Shown in pieces: positions 20,630 through 32,919 of a DNA stretch of 64,000 nucleotides. The position numbers were made by a program, and so were the translations under genes. Location of the stretch: positions 66,508,834 through 66,572,833 of the forward strand of contig CM076849.1 in assembly GCA_039519185.1 (NCBI GenBank), in the 5' to 3' direction. The stretch's first letter is position 1. Each line of letters starts with the position of its first letter. The DNA is from Astragalus membranaceus. Its lineage: Eukaryota; Streptophyta; Magnoliopsida; Fabales; Fabaceae. The notes beneath the pieces are model-generated. The model saw only the letters and a list, made by a program, of their open reading frames with translations, searched no databases and had not been told where the DNA came from.

Positions 20630-23604
20630 TGTTGCGCCCGAAAAAGTCCCCGAGGGAGAACCTTCCTCGTTCACAACTTTTCCTAAGACAATGAAGCCGC
20701 CACCAATATTTATTAAGGAAAATATTAGGAAAACCTTTTTTGGAAAGCGATTGGTCTTGCGAAACTAGAGAATAGGGTTCGGGGATCGGTTACGCGCAGG
20801 GAAGGTGTTAGCACCCCACCCGTCCTCTCTACTGAGAGGGAACCTTTAATTAAATGTGTGGTTTTAGTGTGTTGACTTGAAAATACTTAATTTTGCCTCT
20901 CTACTTCGTATTGAAAAAAATCTTAATGAAAATCCTTATTTATTATGAAAAAGGGGGGAAAATGGTTTTTTAGAAAAAAGTGCTTGACGGGACATGGCCC
21001 GCTCCTACGTATCTCCCGGTGCGATGGAGAACTCAAAGCTACGTAGTTCTTCTTTGTCTTTTTGAAAAGTTTTTGTTTTTTTATCTTTTTTAGTGAGTTT
21101 TCGAAATAGGACGAGCATTTAGTGAATGATTAAACTAACCAAGGTTAGGGGTAATCACCGCTAAGTACTCCTGAAAATGAGAGTCACTACCGCCAGTCAG
21201 ACGAACAAAGGTTCTGATTGACTATTAGTAGCGACTCGTTTTTATTTGTTCTTTTGAAAGGAGTTTTCGAAAGAGATTGATTGGCGCGAATGATCAAGCT
21301 AACAAAGGTTATGAGTGATCATCGCTTGTTGCTCTCTTGGGAAAAAGTCATCGCCACCAATGGCTAGACGAACAAAGGTTTTGATTAGCCACTAGCGACG
21401 ATGGGTCGAAAATGTTTTCAGAAAGGAAAAGGTTTTCGTCCTGAAAATGATATTGGTTTGCAAAAGTGATTCTTTTTTGTTATGAGAATAAATTTTTTCT
21501 TTTTGTTATGCAAATGCTAAACTTTTTATGATTGCGCTTGACGAGAACGTGACTCGCTCCTACGTATCCCAAATGGGAATCAAAGCAACGTAGTTCTAAC
21601 GAGCCTTAAAAATGAAAATATTTTTGATGAGGTTTTAGAAAATGAAAGCTTTCATGATGATCAAACTAACAAAGGTTATGATGAACCACCGCTAATAACT
21701 TGCTTTTGATTCTTTGATACCTAGACAAATGCTTTTTGAAATTGGACGCGTTCATGATAATCAAACCAACAAAGGTTGTGATGGATTATCACTAGTAGCT
21801 TGCTTTATGCTTACGAAAATTCTTTTGAAATTGAGGCTTTCATGGCAATCAAACCAATCAAAGGTTGTGATGGATTGCCACTAGTAACCGTTTTTGTGCA
21901 GGTCGTTTAGAAATGAAAACAATGAATGCGAGAAAGAATTGGTGGATTCAAGCATAACACAATCAGTGGAATCAAATCATTAAGCAACAATATTTGAATT
22001 CGCCAACAGAAATCAAGTCTAAACTACACATAGTAGATCACAACGCATAGATAGGCAAGGAGGGAACTTGAATTGGGCATCAAGCAAAAATACAAAAGTA
22101 GGCAAGATTGAACCTAAATGCACATCTAGTGGAAGATGCTAGGCGAGAACCATACTCAAATATTTCTACAAAACGCAAGGGGAATCTAAATGCACATCTA
22201 GTGGAAGATGTAATGTAAGGAATGGACCTATCTAAGTATTGATGATATTCTATATGAGAGTAGACGATGACGCTGTAAGCTCAAGCAAAAAAGTTGCCTC
22301 AATCATGATCATTGGCCAGCATAGGCAAGCAAATTATTTAGCGACCAAAGTATCAAAGAATGTTGAATCACTTTGGTCAATCCTCACACTTAAGATTAAG
22401 TGCACAAGTGCACAAGTGTGAATCACATTGCCAATCATCATATAAACTAAAAGGGTTGAATCATCTGAGACCATCTTCACCACTCAAAACATGATGCACT
22501 AGGCATAAGTGGGAATCATGTGGTTCATCATCAACAATGACACTATAACTAAGTTAAATCACATAGGGCAATTTTGGCATGGATCACAATGATTAAATAT
22601 TAACAAATATAAAGACAGAAATACCTCTGATGAAGGCAGATACTACCACTTGAAGAACGCAACTCCAACTAACTCTTGCAGAAGATCAGCTCAGACGGAC
22701 CAACGGAACGAATAGAGCGAAAAAAATAAAGCGTAGAAGAGTTTTTCTAAAATGTGAGAGATTTCGAGAAAAATGGGTTTTTTCTCTGATCTCGTGAAAA
22801 TCTGTGTCTGAGAAGCAGAGAGGAGTTGTGAAATTGTGGTGAAAATGTGTGTGTTTGAAATGAAAAAAGAGGTGCCTATTTATAGGAAATTAGATTTGAT
22901 CTATTTTAGGAAATAGGCTAATCGATTATGTTGAAAAACACTTGGGAGATGTAATCGATTATTGGCCCATTGAGTTTTGAGTAGATAATCGATTATATGG
23001 CATATATAATCGATTAGGTACTCACCATATTTAGTGAAAACTTTCCATTTATGCTCATAATCGATTATGGACCTTAGTGAAAACATGGGATAATCGATTA
23101 TGCTCCTGAATTGTTTCAGAGTAGATAATCGATTATCCCCTTTGATTTTCAGAGTAAATAATCGATTATCCCCTTGATTTTCAGGTAGATAATCGATTAT
23201 CCCCTTGATTTTCAGAGTAGATAATCGATTATTTACTTGAAAGAAGGATATGAATAATCGATTATGTGCCTTCCTAAAAACATGGGTAACTTCCTTATTC
23301 ATCAAGAATACATTATATGCATGATAAAATCAATTTTATACTTTCTAAAAGAATTATTTTCATGCATGAGGCTTATCGAAAAATATTTCCATGCAAAATT
23401 ATTTTTATAGACCCTTTTGTGAGAAATGACCAAAATGCCCTTTTTGACCCTAAAAACCCTAATTTCCCAAAAAGTGCATTCTAACCCTAAAAATGATTTT
23501 AAAAACTTTGGAATGGTTTCTAGGACCCAAAATGCAATGCATAATTTATTTTTGTGTGGAAAATTAGGGTTTGGACCTAAGCCGGACAAAATTGGGGTAT
23601 GACA
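20630..23604 (-). repeat. LTR 3 of the array (2975 bp), chimeric
   Basis: The left part carries LTR 2-type bases (ACTCCTG, AAAGGAGTTTTC). The right part carries LTR 4/5-type bases (GTGGAAGATGCTAGG, intact CATAATCGATTATGG, GAAAGAAGGATATG). The switch falls between about 21260 and 22130. This is expected if the array was joined here by an LTR-LTR crossover or converted. Confidence 0.85.
22877..22884 (-). promoter_or_regulatory. LTR 3 TATA box
   Basis: TATAAATA on the minus strand; the palindrome block upstream (about 22918-23265) has the otherwise mutated fifth site intact. Confidence 0.75.
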
Positions 23605-23617
23605 GCTGCCCCTCTTT
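23605..23617 (-). other. Polypurine tract, unit C
   Basis: AAAGAGGGGCAGC on the minus strand, abutting the start of LTR 3. Confidence 0.85.
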
Positions 23618-23774
23618 ATTTGGATTTTACCAAGAAATATGAATTGCGCGAGACATATTTCGAAGGTAAAATAGAAATAAAGAATTCAGAAATTATACCA
23701 ATTTTGTCCATTTGGAGAAATCCGAATTTTTTTTTTTGTGGAAAGATAGACACTTTCGTGTTGATGCGAAAACA

Positions 23775-24181
23775 GTAAATGAACACTGACGTGTAGACAG
23801 AAAAGGTAAAATGGGCACTTGGCGTGCAGACAGAAAAGTAAAATGGGCACTTGGCGTGCAGACAGAAAAGTAAAATGGGCACTTGGCGTGCAGACAGAAA
23901 AGTAAAATGGGCACTTGCGTGCGGACCGAAAGGTAAAATGGGCACTTGCCGTGCAGACAGAAAAGTAAATGGGCACTTGGCGTGCAAACCGAAAAGTAAA
24001 TGGGCACTTGGCGTGCAAACAGAAGAGTAAAATGGGCACTTGGCGTGCAAACAGAAGAGTAAAATGGGCACTTGGCGTGCAAACAGAAAAGTAAAATGGG
24101 CACTTGGCATGCAGACAGAAAAGTAAAATGGGCACTTGGCGTGCAGACAGAAAAGTAAAATGGGCACTTGGCGTGCAGAAA
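23775..24181. repeat. 32-bp tandem repeat, unit C
   Basis: Same repeat as in the other units, again about thirteen copies; units here are slightly closer to consensus. Confidence 0.9.
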
Positions 24182-24592
24182 GCGGTAAATTGCCCAGGCT
24201 GCCTAAAACCTATAATCCTTAAACGAACTCTTGACGAATCCGAGTTTGCACGTGGCTTTGAGGAGCACGCTCTTCCTGTTGGCCTTTTCGAGCGACCGGG
24301 GGGATCGTTATCAGCTCCAGAACTGATATACAGATCAATGCACGGCGTCCACTGTATCTTAGGCTCGATACAACTATTCCGTTGAACCTCACATGGGGCT
24401 GCGGTCCATCGCGTTGCTCGTACACGATGTGAGACCTGGGCAGAAGGGAGCGATGATCTCTGTGCTCCGATCCGCAATGCGCGTTTGAGCGCTCTCTCTT
24501 CTTTTCTCTCTTTCTTTTCTATTTCTCTCTTTTCTTTTTTTCTTTCTGAACTCCCAACTTGGGGGAACATTTTCTGGAATCTGGGGACGAGG

Positions 24593-24597
24593 GCTAA
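24593..24597. other. Target site duplication gctaa (left)
   Basis: Matches 40130-40134; uninterrupted units read ...GGGCTAACACCG... at this place. Confidence 0.9.
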
Positions 24598-24628
24598 TGT
24601 AACACCCCGAAATTAATTAAATAGTTAT
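24598..24628 (+). repeat. TR-GAG left LTR, first 31 bases
   Basis: Matches the start of the right LTR (37496 onward) until the nested element begins; the last five bases (gttat) are that element's target duplication. Confidence 0.9.
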
Positions 24629-27147
24629 TGTAACATCCTCAAAATAATTAACCGAATTATTTAGAGGTTAACCCAATTGAATTAATTTAGTACTTAATTG
24701 GTAAAATTATTGAGTGCCAATATAATTATTGGATTGGCATAGGATCGTTAATCGGATAATACGGACCGTGGACGATTTAGAATCGATTAAGGGATTAAGG
24801 TTAATATGGTAATTTTACCACGTTACCACTTATATATTATTTATATATATATATGTGTGTACCGTGTGTGTGTGTAAAAAGGAAAGAAGAGAAAAGAATT
24901 GAAAGAAAGAAAAGGAAGCCACGCGTGAAACAGAGGAAAAGAATGAAAGAAAAGAAAGAATGGAGAAAGTGAGAAAGGGAGGAAACGTAGAGGAAGAAGA
25001 GAAGAGGGAGAGAGAAGACCTCACCCAAACCTCAAGCTTCCTTCACCAAAAATGTTCCCCACATCCTTCTCTTCATTTTGACACCAAGATCTTCATCATC
25101 CATTCTTTATCCTCCATTTCACCATTTTCGGATTTGGAGAGGGAGGAGAAGAAATGTTGTGTTGTCTTCTTCATCAACTGTCCTAGAGGTTAGGGAAGTC
25201 GAATATGTGGTTGGTTGCTAGCTTGGAATGAAGAATCAAAGGTTTCAAGAGTTAGGGTTAGAGAAATCAAGATTTTGGGTTATGGATGAATAGTAAATTG
25301 GGGGTTGAAGAAGATGAATAGTGCATTTTGGAGGTCTCGGGATTGAGCGGAAAGATTGAAAGCAGTTGCGGACGTCGCCGGAGCGTGGAATGGATTCGGG
25401 GAACGTTCGTGTGGTTACTCGGTGATTTTGAAGTCTCGGTGATTTCGAGGTCTCGGAGTCGGTTCTCGCTTCAAAGGTGAGTTCTACTCACGCTTAGGAT
25501 TTTTGTTTTTTTTGAATTAATTGGTTAATGTTTTATCGCTTTCGCTGGACTGGAATATTTCTGGATATTGTCTGTTTCGGATTAGGAATCAATCGGAGCG
25601 AGTCTCGAGTTGTGTCGCGTTGAAATGGAATTTTCGGTGATTTGATTTCGAAAGATTTTGACTTAAAAACCGTTTATTGGAAAATATGTCGTTTTTGAAA
25701 CAATCCGTTTTGATTGTGTGGTTTGTATTGGGTCTATTGTATTGGTTGTCAAATCTGTTTTTAATCGGAACAAGAATCGGAATTGAGCGGAATAGCGAAT
25801 TTCGCAAGAAAACGGAAAACCTGCACCAGAAAGACCCCCATCGCGTCGCGACCCGTAGGGCATCGCGTCGCGACCAACTGCAGTTTTGTCACGCAAAATG
25901 TTTCTGTCGTTTTTCGCGTCGCGACGGTAGCAGTTCGCGTCGCGACGCTTTGCAGATTTTCAACTATTTTACACTGATTTTGTTTTCGCAATATCTTTTG
26001 ATTCCGGAACCCGATTGAGGCGTTCTAAGATGCGTTGGAAAGCTTATTCCGAGGCCTAACTAAATATACAATTTAAAAAGGTAAAAAGAACTGTTTTTGA
26101 AGCTCAAATAGTTTCGAAAAGCCGAATAATAGTACGCGTGTGTGAATATGTTTTATTAATAATAAAGTAGACTATGAGTCCTACGTAATACGGTATAACT
26201 GACGCGGGACGATTATTATTTATCATCTAAACCGGTCTACGATTCACGATATATATATATATTATATCGACTATGGGAAACGGCCCGATGCGGGTGTTAT
26301 GTTCCGTTATCGGTCTGAATGTAAATGAACTAAATGTTCATATGATTGTAAATATATAGATATATATATTATATCGAGTTTGGGTGACGACCCATGTTGA
26401 CATACTAGGCGGGGAAGTCATGAACCCTTACCCTAGGCTCTGTGCCCTTAGGAAACACTATTGGTATTGGGGTTCGCCGGGAGACGCAGGTGGACTGCAG
26501 CCGGTGTTATGTTAAAAGTATTGTACTATGTTCACCGGGAGACGCAAGTGGATTGCAGCCGGTGGTACGTAGAAAGGCCTAGGATGCTAGTTCATCGGGA
26601 GACGCAAGTGGATTGCAGCCGGTGTCTTACTAGGTCGAAGCCTTATTGTATGGTCCACCGAGATTAGCAAGCGGATTGCGGTCGGTGTCGTGTCAAACCT
26701 TAAAAATGTTTTAAACGGACCGAGAGTGTTAGTAGGGGTTCCGGTAGAACTCACTGAGATTGTATCTCACTGTTTAATTGTTGTTGTTTTACAGATAAAC
26801 AGGGACAGAAGAAACCTCAGAGGCACGAGCAGGTGGCCCCGGGAGGAGAATAATGACTTAGCTTTATGTTCAAGTTTATTTTCCTTCTGTTGCCTATGTA
26901 TTACAACACTATGGCATTAGTGTTTTGTTTATCCTTTTCCGCTTTCTTGTATGACCCTGATTACCGCAGTTGCTGACAGTTATGGTCTGAGTACCGTATG
27001 ATCTTATTTGTGTATAAGATGGTTATGTTGTATTTCAGCAAAATTTTATAATGGTATTCAGTGTCTAAGCAGGAAATTCTTATCTCTGATGTTTATATTT
27101 TGACACGCTTTGGTATTTTTACAAGTTAATAATACCTGGGTGTTACA
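24629..27147 (+). repeat. Nested element left LTR (2519 bp)
   Basis: Contains a short TA run (24842-24854), a GTCGCGAC-rich stretch (about 25845-25950), a tandem pair of TATATCGA...GACCCATG-like segments (about 26250-26400), and a four-copy hairpin repeat (26475-26687). Long blocks match the right LTR closely; two blocks (about 25497-25540 and 26060-26345) do not. Confidence 0.9.
26475..26687. repeat. Four-copy hairpin repeat, nested left LTR
   Basis: Hairpins at 26475-26506, 26533-26564, 26593-26624 and 26656-26687, spaced about 60 bp. Each has an outer CACCGG/CCGGTG-type stem and an inner stem around GTGGA: GCAG/CTGC in the first, GCAA/TTGC in the others. Copies 1-3 are the GAGACGC subtype, copy 4 the GATTAGC subtype. 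Confidence 0.8.
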
Positions 27148-27149
27148 GT

Positions 27150-27167
27150 TGGTATCAAAGCAGTTCG
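27150..27167 (+). other. Nested element primer binding site
   Basis: TGGTATCAAAGCAGTTCG two bases after the LTR; differs from the canonical TGGTATCAGAGC by one base. Confidence 0.8.
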
Positions 27168-27299
27168 ACCTAGTCGGACTTAGTTTAGGGTTGAGTCGAT
27201 TCCTTGCTAGTCCTTTTTGTAATTACACTTGTGATGCTAAGAGACATTGAGCCTGATCAACTTAATACTTAGTGCATCATAAGCGGAATTATGACTGGA

Positions 27300-27850
27300 T
27301 GATCAAGATGCAATCCTCGACCACATTCGGAATCTCCAACCGGTGCATCCTCAGGAAAGGTGACATGACGGTGGGGGAGTACACCGCTAAGTTTGAGAAG
27401 TTGTCTCAGTTTTACCAAGTGGTAAAGTAATCTTCGGATGACGAACGGAGAATGCAGAAGTATAAGACGGGCATAAGTGCTTTTATGATTTATGGTCTCA
27501 GTTCTTATACTGCTACCAATTATGTTGCCTTGGTGCAATCATCCTATGTCGCCGAGGATGATCTCATAAGAAATATTGGAAAGGAAAGAAGGTAGTTGAT
27601 TTATCAACTCTAAATACAAAGTCCTAAGATAATTTCATCGAAGGAAAAGCAGATGCAATTCTTTGATTCTTCAAAGGTCAGGAGATGTTCTAACTGTGGA
27701 AGGCCTCACAGTGGTGATTGCAAGCGAAGATCTAATCGGTGCTATTACAGTAATGTAGAGGGTCACTATGGTAAAGAGTGCCCTGCAAGGAAAAGTTCTA
27801 AGGAGTCACAAGCAGCTCCAAGGCAAAGACGAGTCAACCCTTTGGATGCT
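27300..27850 (+). pseudogene. gag remnant (capsid and one zinc knuckle)
   Basis: Capsid-like sequence reads KGDMTVGEYTAKFEKLSQFY and then hits a stop near 27428. Downstream a frame from 27653 has a CX2C pair (CSNC) and CYYSNVEGHYGKEC, a CCHC knuckle whose second cysteine is serine. Both match Ty3/gypsy gag but cannot form an intact protein. Confidence 0.8.
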
Positions 27851-27899
27851 CAGACAATTACAACGGCTAACAGGTTACTGAAGGATATGGGATCTCTTT

Positions 27900-28262
27900 T
27901 CAATAACTCCGTCAGTATATTATGCGATTCGAGTGCAACCCATTGTTTTACAGCACGATCAAGTGTGGATCGGTTGGGACTAGCGAATCTCCGCTATCCG
28001 AACCGATAACTATTTTAAACTGCTGCTAAGGGTCGTGTCCAGACCTAATCTTTGTATAGAATTGTCTACTTGTCATAGGAAGCAGAAATTTAGTTGTAGA
28101 ATTTATTGTTTGCCTATGAGAAGTGTGGACACCATTTTGGGTATGAATTGGATGACTGCAAATCATGTTGCAATCGACGGTATTAATCAACTATCAGCTT
28201 CGCTTCAGAATCAGTTGAATTGTCTAGGACAAATTCTGAAGCGGTTACCTAGTTCACCTTAG
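27900..28262 (+). pseudogene. Retroviral-type aspartic protease remnant
   Basis: ILCDSSATHCF lies where the family has LFDSGATHSF; the catalytic DSG is DSS. After a stop near 28007, VDTILGMNWMTANHVAID corresponds to the conserved ILGMDWL region in another frame. Non-functional. Confidence 0.8.
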
Positions 28263-28339
28263 ACGGTCAATCTTCATTCCAAGGTGCGGGAGCACACGTT
28301 AGTATGTTATCTGCATCCGCTGAAACTAGTTTAGATTTG

Positions 28340-29140
28340 GCGAACGTTCAGGTCGTGAATGACTTTCTGGATGTCTTCACGATGAAGTTTCTTCTGAACC
28401 TCCAGAGCGAGAAGTAGAGTTTACTGTAGAATTGATTTCTGGCACGGGATCAATATCTATTGTTTCTTATTGAAGGTTTCTTGAGAATTAAAGGAAATGG
28501 AGTCTCAACTTGAAGAGTTGACGTTAAAGAAATTCATTCGACCGAGTGCTTCTCTAAGAAGTGCTCTGGTGTGGTTAGTCGAAAGGAAAAATGGTAGCAT
28601 GAGATTGTGCAATGATTATCGACAACTCAACAAGTGACGATCAAGAACAAATATCCTTTTCTAAGGATACACGAATTACTGGATCAACTTCGAGGTGCCG
28701 TGGTGTTTTCAAAAATTGATCTGAGGTCAGGTTATCATCGAATTAAGAGTTAGAGCCTTAGATATTCCGAAGACAACTTTCGTACTAGATGTAGACGTTA
28801 CGAGTTCGTAGTAATGCCCTTTCGGTTTGACCTAATGCTCCAGCCGGTATTCATGGATTATCGGAACCGAGTTTTTCCTCGAATACCTAGATCAATTGTA
28901 GTCGTTTTCATTGATGGTATCTCGATGTGCTCGAAGACCATTGAGGAGCATGTCCAACATCTCCTCATTGTTCTGAGTGTACTCCGAGAAAAGGAGTTGT
29001 ACTTGAGACCTTCGGAGTGTGATTTTTGGGTGTCAGAGGTAAAGTCTTTAGGACATGTGATTTCCCAAGTCGGGAGTTTCTGTAGGTCCCAGTGAGAAGG
29101 AAGCGGTGTTGAATGGGAGTGACCGACGTCAGCCGCAGAG
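28340..29140 (+). pseudogene. Reverse transcriptase remnant
   Basis: Motifs occur in family order but in several frames: DEVSSEPPEREVEF, then NGSMRLCNDYRQLNK, then VFSKIDLRSGYHRIK, then YEFVVMPF, then VVVFIDGISMCSK, then LGHVIS. The catalytic FIDD box is FIDG, losing the second aspartate, and at least three frameshifts or stops interrupt it. Clear Ty3/gypsy RT, inactive. Confidence 0.88.
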
Positions 29141-29189
29141 ATCAAAAGTTTCTGGGACTAGCCGGTTACTATAAGAGGTTTGTTAAAGG

Positions 29190-29700
29190 GTTCTCACAGT
29201 TAGTTTTCCACTTACTCGGTTAACTCGTAAGGGTCATCCGATTACGTGGGATGCCGATTGTGAAGAATGTTTTCAAGAGTTGAAGATTTTGACTTCTGCT
29301 CCAATCCTGATTCTTCCGATCCGTCATTGGAATTTCAAATTTTCGATGACGCTTCAGGGAAGGGTTTAGGATGTGTTCTAATGCAAAATCAGCAAGTGGT
29401 AGCTTATGCGTCCAGACAGCTGAAGATTCATGAGGAGAACTACCCAACTCATGATTTGGAGTTGGCAGCTATTGTGTATGCGCTGAAGATTTGGAGACAT
29501 TGCCTTTATGGGTCTCGTTTCGAAATCTTTAGTGATCACAAAAGTTTAAAAGTATCTGTTTGATCAGAAAGAAAAGAATAACAGGCAAAGAAGATGGGCA
29601 GAATTTCTGAAGGATTATGACTTTGAATTGAAGTATCATCCAGGAAAGGCCAATGTTGTGGCTGATGCGCTGAGTAAGAAATCCATTCACATGGCAGAGT
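29190..29700 (+). pseudogene. RNase H remnant
   Basis: Motifs include GHPITWDADCEECFQELK, then DASGKGLGCVLMQ, VVAYASRQLK, THDLELAAIVYALKIWRH and EIFSDHKSLK. A one-base insertion near 29552 shifts the frame, and the rest continues as YLFDQKE.. to KANVVADALSKKS. Typical Ty3/gypsy RNase H, just after RT. Confidence 0.88.
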
Positions 29701-30888
29701 TAATGATGCAAGAAATGGAATTTTTAGAGTCTTTTAGATCTAAGTTGGGGTACATCCATAAGTTTCCACTTTAGTGGCAAGGTTTTGGTGTTAACGTTTC
29801 ACTTGAGAAGGTTAACGATCAGATAGTATTATGTGATTCCGTTTGACAAGTCAAACGTGGATACGAATATGAAAGTGAGGTCACTGTTGACTGTTTTTCA
29901 CATTGCGATTAACCACCAAAGGATTAATTGATGGATCTGCTTGCAAGTGACTGAAATTTCCGAAATGAAGCTTGGCGTGCGGTATGGTAGTTTTGAAAAA
30001 ATTATTTTGTGAAAACCCGCATGCTAAAGTTAATTTTGGGAACGAATCAATAGGCCAATAAAATCTGATTGAGGAAAATCATAGGAGGTGTACTTAGGTT
30101 GAGGGGAAACTCAACACTATTGGCTAATTTGGAAAGGAATCGGATGCGTCGTTGGTAAAAACCTCGTGATGAAGTTGCGATAGAGGAAAAAGAGCTCTGA
30201 GTTCTGTTTGATAGTTGTTTTGAGAACAACAGAGGTGATTTTCATTACGTTCAAATTTATTTGTTGTCCTCACGGTTTATTTCTAAATTATGGTCAAAGT
30301 TTATAGTAAAACCCTTATTCCATCTTGTTGAAAAGTTTTATCTCGAAGTCTTGGGGCGAGTCAAGAAGTTTTACAGATGACTTTCCGTCACATTTTTCAA
30401 TGTGTACAGGAACTGTTAGGGATTTTTAGAAAAATTGTTGAGAACGTGTTTACACCCTTCGAGAAAATCATGTTTGTACTTATCTCTACCGTGGAGTACC
30501 AATTTGTGGATCTCATCTTCGACCTGTATCTCTATCAAGTGTCTTGTATTAAGCCCTTTGATTTAGATTAATCAAAGTTGGGGAGTAAGCGAGGATAACT
30601 GGAATGAAGCTTCGGAAGTGTTTTCGAACGCGGTGCCGAGCCTATGTAGGCGAAAGAGGAGTTTCTCGTGTTGATTCGTGACAAGGGAGTTCGGACTGTA
30701 ATCTTAGAAGTGTTCTAGGGTAATGGTCGAACATGCTTGAAGATGGATGTGCCGGATTGAGAAGATTTTTCTACACTCATTCCGTTAATTCAAAAATGTT
30801 TTCCAGCAAATTAAGACCCTTCTGAGGATGCCTATTCTCGGAGAGTCAAATGAAAGACGTGACGAAATTTTGAGGACAAAATTCTTTC
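29701..30888 (+). other. Degenerate stretch where integrase would be expected
   Basis: About 1.2 kb between RNase H and the PPT. I see no HHCC finger, DDE core or chromodomain motif, only short frames with many stops. The last bases (TGAGGACAAAATTC, about 30871-30884) resemble the 3' end of autonomous pol genes. Integrase is deleted or beyond recognition by eye. Confidence 0.55.
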
Positions 30889-30901
30889 AAGTTGGGGAGA
30901 A
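30889..30901 (+). other. Nested element polypurine tract
   Basis: AAGTTGGGGAGAA directly before the right LTR start. Confidence 0.85.
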
Positions 30902-31109
30902 TGTAACATCCTCAAAATAATTAACCGAATTATTTAGAGGTTAACCCAATTGAATTAATTTAGTACTTAATTGGTAAAATTATTGAGTGCCAATATAATT
31001 ATTGGATTGGCATAGGATCGTTAATCGGATAATACGGACCGTGGACGATTTAGAATCGATTAAGGGATTAAGGTTAATAAGGTAATTTTACCACGTTACC
31101 ACTTATATA

Positions 31110-31114
<5 letters not shown>

Positions 31115-31185
<71 letters not shown>
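31115..31185. repeat. (TA)n microsatellite, expanded
   Basis: About 71 bases of TA in the right LTR against 13 at the homologous place in the left LTR (24842-24854). Confidence 0.95.
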
Positions 31186-31191
<6 letters not shown>

Positions 31192-32707
31192 ACCGTGTGT
31201 GTGTGTAAAAAGGAAAGAAGAGAAAAGAATTGAAAGAAAGAAAAGGAAGCCACGCGTGAAACAGAGGAAAAGAATGAAAGAAAAGAAAGAATGGAGAAAG
31301 TGAGAAAGGGAGGAAACGTAGAGGAAGAAGAGAAGAGGGAGAGAGAAGACCTCACCCAAACCTCAAGCTTCCTTCACCAAAAATGTTCCCCACATCCTTC
31401 TCTTCATTTTGACACCAAGATCTTCATCATCCATTCTTTATCCTCCATTTCACCATTTTCGGATTTGGAGAGGGAGGAGAAGAAATGTTGTGTTGTCTTC
31501 TTCATCAACTGTCCTAGAGGTTAGGGAAGTCGAATATGTGGTTGGTTGCTAGCTTGGAATGAAGAATCAAAGGTTTCAAGAGTTAGGGTTGGAGAAATCA
31601 AGATTTTGTGTTATGGATGAATAGTAAATTGGGGGTTGAAGAAGATGAATAGTGCATTTTGGAGGTCTCGGGATTGAGCGGAAAGATTGAAAGCGGTTGC
31701 GAACGTCGCCGGAGCGTGGAATGGATTCGGGGAACGTTCGTGTGGTTACTCGGTGATTTTGAAGTCTCGGTGATTTCGAGGTCTCGGAGTCGGTTCTCGC
31801 TTCAAAGGTGAGTTCTACTCACGTTTAGGATTTTATGTTTCGAAGTAATTAATTAACTGTTTTACCGCTTTCGCTGGACTGGAATATTTCTGGATATTGT
31901 CTGTTTCGTATTAGGAATCAATCGGAGCGAGTCTCGAGTTGTGTCGCGTTGAAATGGAATTTTCGGTGATTTGATTTCGAAAGATTTTGACTTAAAAACC
32001 GTTTATTGGAAAATATGTCGTTTTTGAAACAATCCGTTTTGATTGAGTTTTTGATTGGATTGATTGATTGTGTGGTTTGTATTGGGTCTATTGTATTGGT
32101 TGTCAAATCTGTTTTTAATCGGAACAAGAATCGGAATTGAGCGGAATAGCGAATTTCGCAAGAAAACGGAAAACCTGCACCAGACAGACCCCCATCGCGT
32201 CGCGACCCGTAGGGCATCGCGTCGCGACCAACTGCAGTTTTGTCACGCAAAATGTTTCTGTCGTTTTTCGCGTCGCGACGGTAGCAGTTCGCGTCGCGAC
32301 GCTTTGCAGATTTTCAACTGTTTTACACTGATTTTGTTTTCGCGATATCTTTTGATTCCGGAACCCGATTGAGGCGTTCTAAGATGCGTTGGAAAGCTTA
32401 TTCAGAGGCCTAACTGAATATTCTATTTTTAAGGCAAAATGATCTGTTTTTGATATTGAAAATTGTGTCGAAAAATGGTCAAATAGAGTGCGAGTGTGAA
32501 CTTGGATTTTTATAAAATTTGGAATTAAAGTGTTTCATTGATTGTCTGATTTGATGGACCGTGAGTTCATAGTGTTGTAGATATATATATATATATATAT
32601 ATTATATCGAGTTTGGGTGACGACCCATGTTGACATACTAGGCGGGGAAGTCATGAACCCTTACCCTAGGCTCTGGGCCATTAGGAAACACTATTGGTTA
32701 TGGGGTT

Positions 32708-32919
32708 CGCCGGGATTAGCAAGTGGATTGCGGTCGGTGTTGTGTCAAAAGTTTGTACTACGTTCGCCGGGATTAGCAAGTGGATTGCGGTCGGTGGTAC
32801 GTAGAAAGGCCTAGGATATTAGTTCATCGGGATTAGCAAGTGGATTGCGGTCGGTGTCCTATTAGATCGAAGCCTTATTGTATGGTACACCGGGATTAGC
32901 AAGTGGATTGCGGTCGGTG
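32708..32919. repeat. Four-copy hairpin repeat, nested right LTR
   Basis: Hairpins at 32708-32739, 32765-32796, 32825-32856 and 32888-32919. Each has a CCG/CGG-type outer stem and GCAA/TTGC inner stem, all of the GATTAGC...GCGGTCGG subtype. Confidence 0.8.

Noticed and set aside
24960..25193. 77-residue ORF in the nested LTR, repeated at 31291-31524
   Set aside because: Purine-rich leader sequence of an LTR with low-complexity composition; no domain.
29701..30888. Integrase of the nested element
   Set aside because: Looked for the HHCC finger and DDE core motifs in all three frames by eye and found none.
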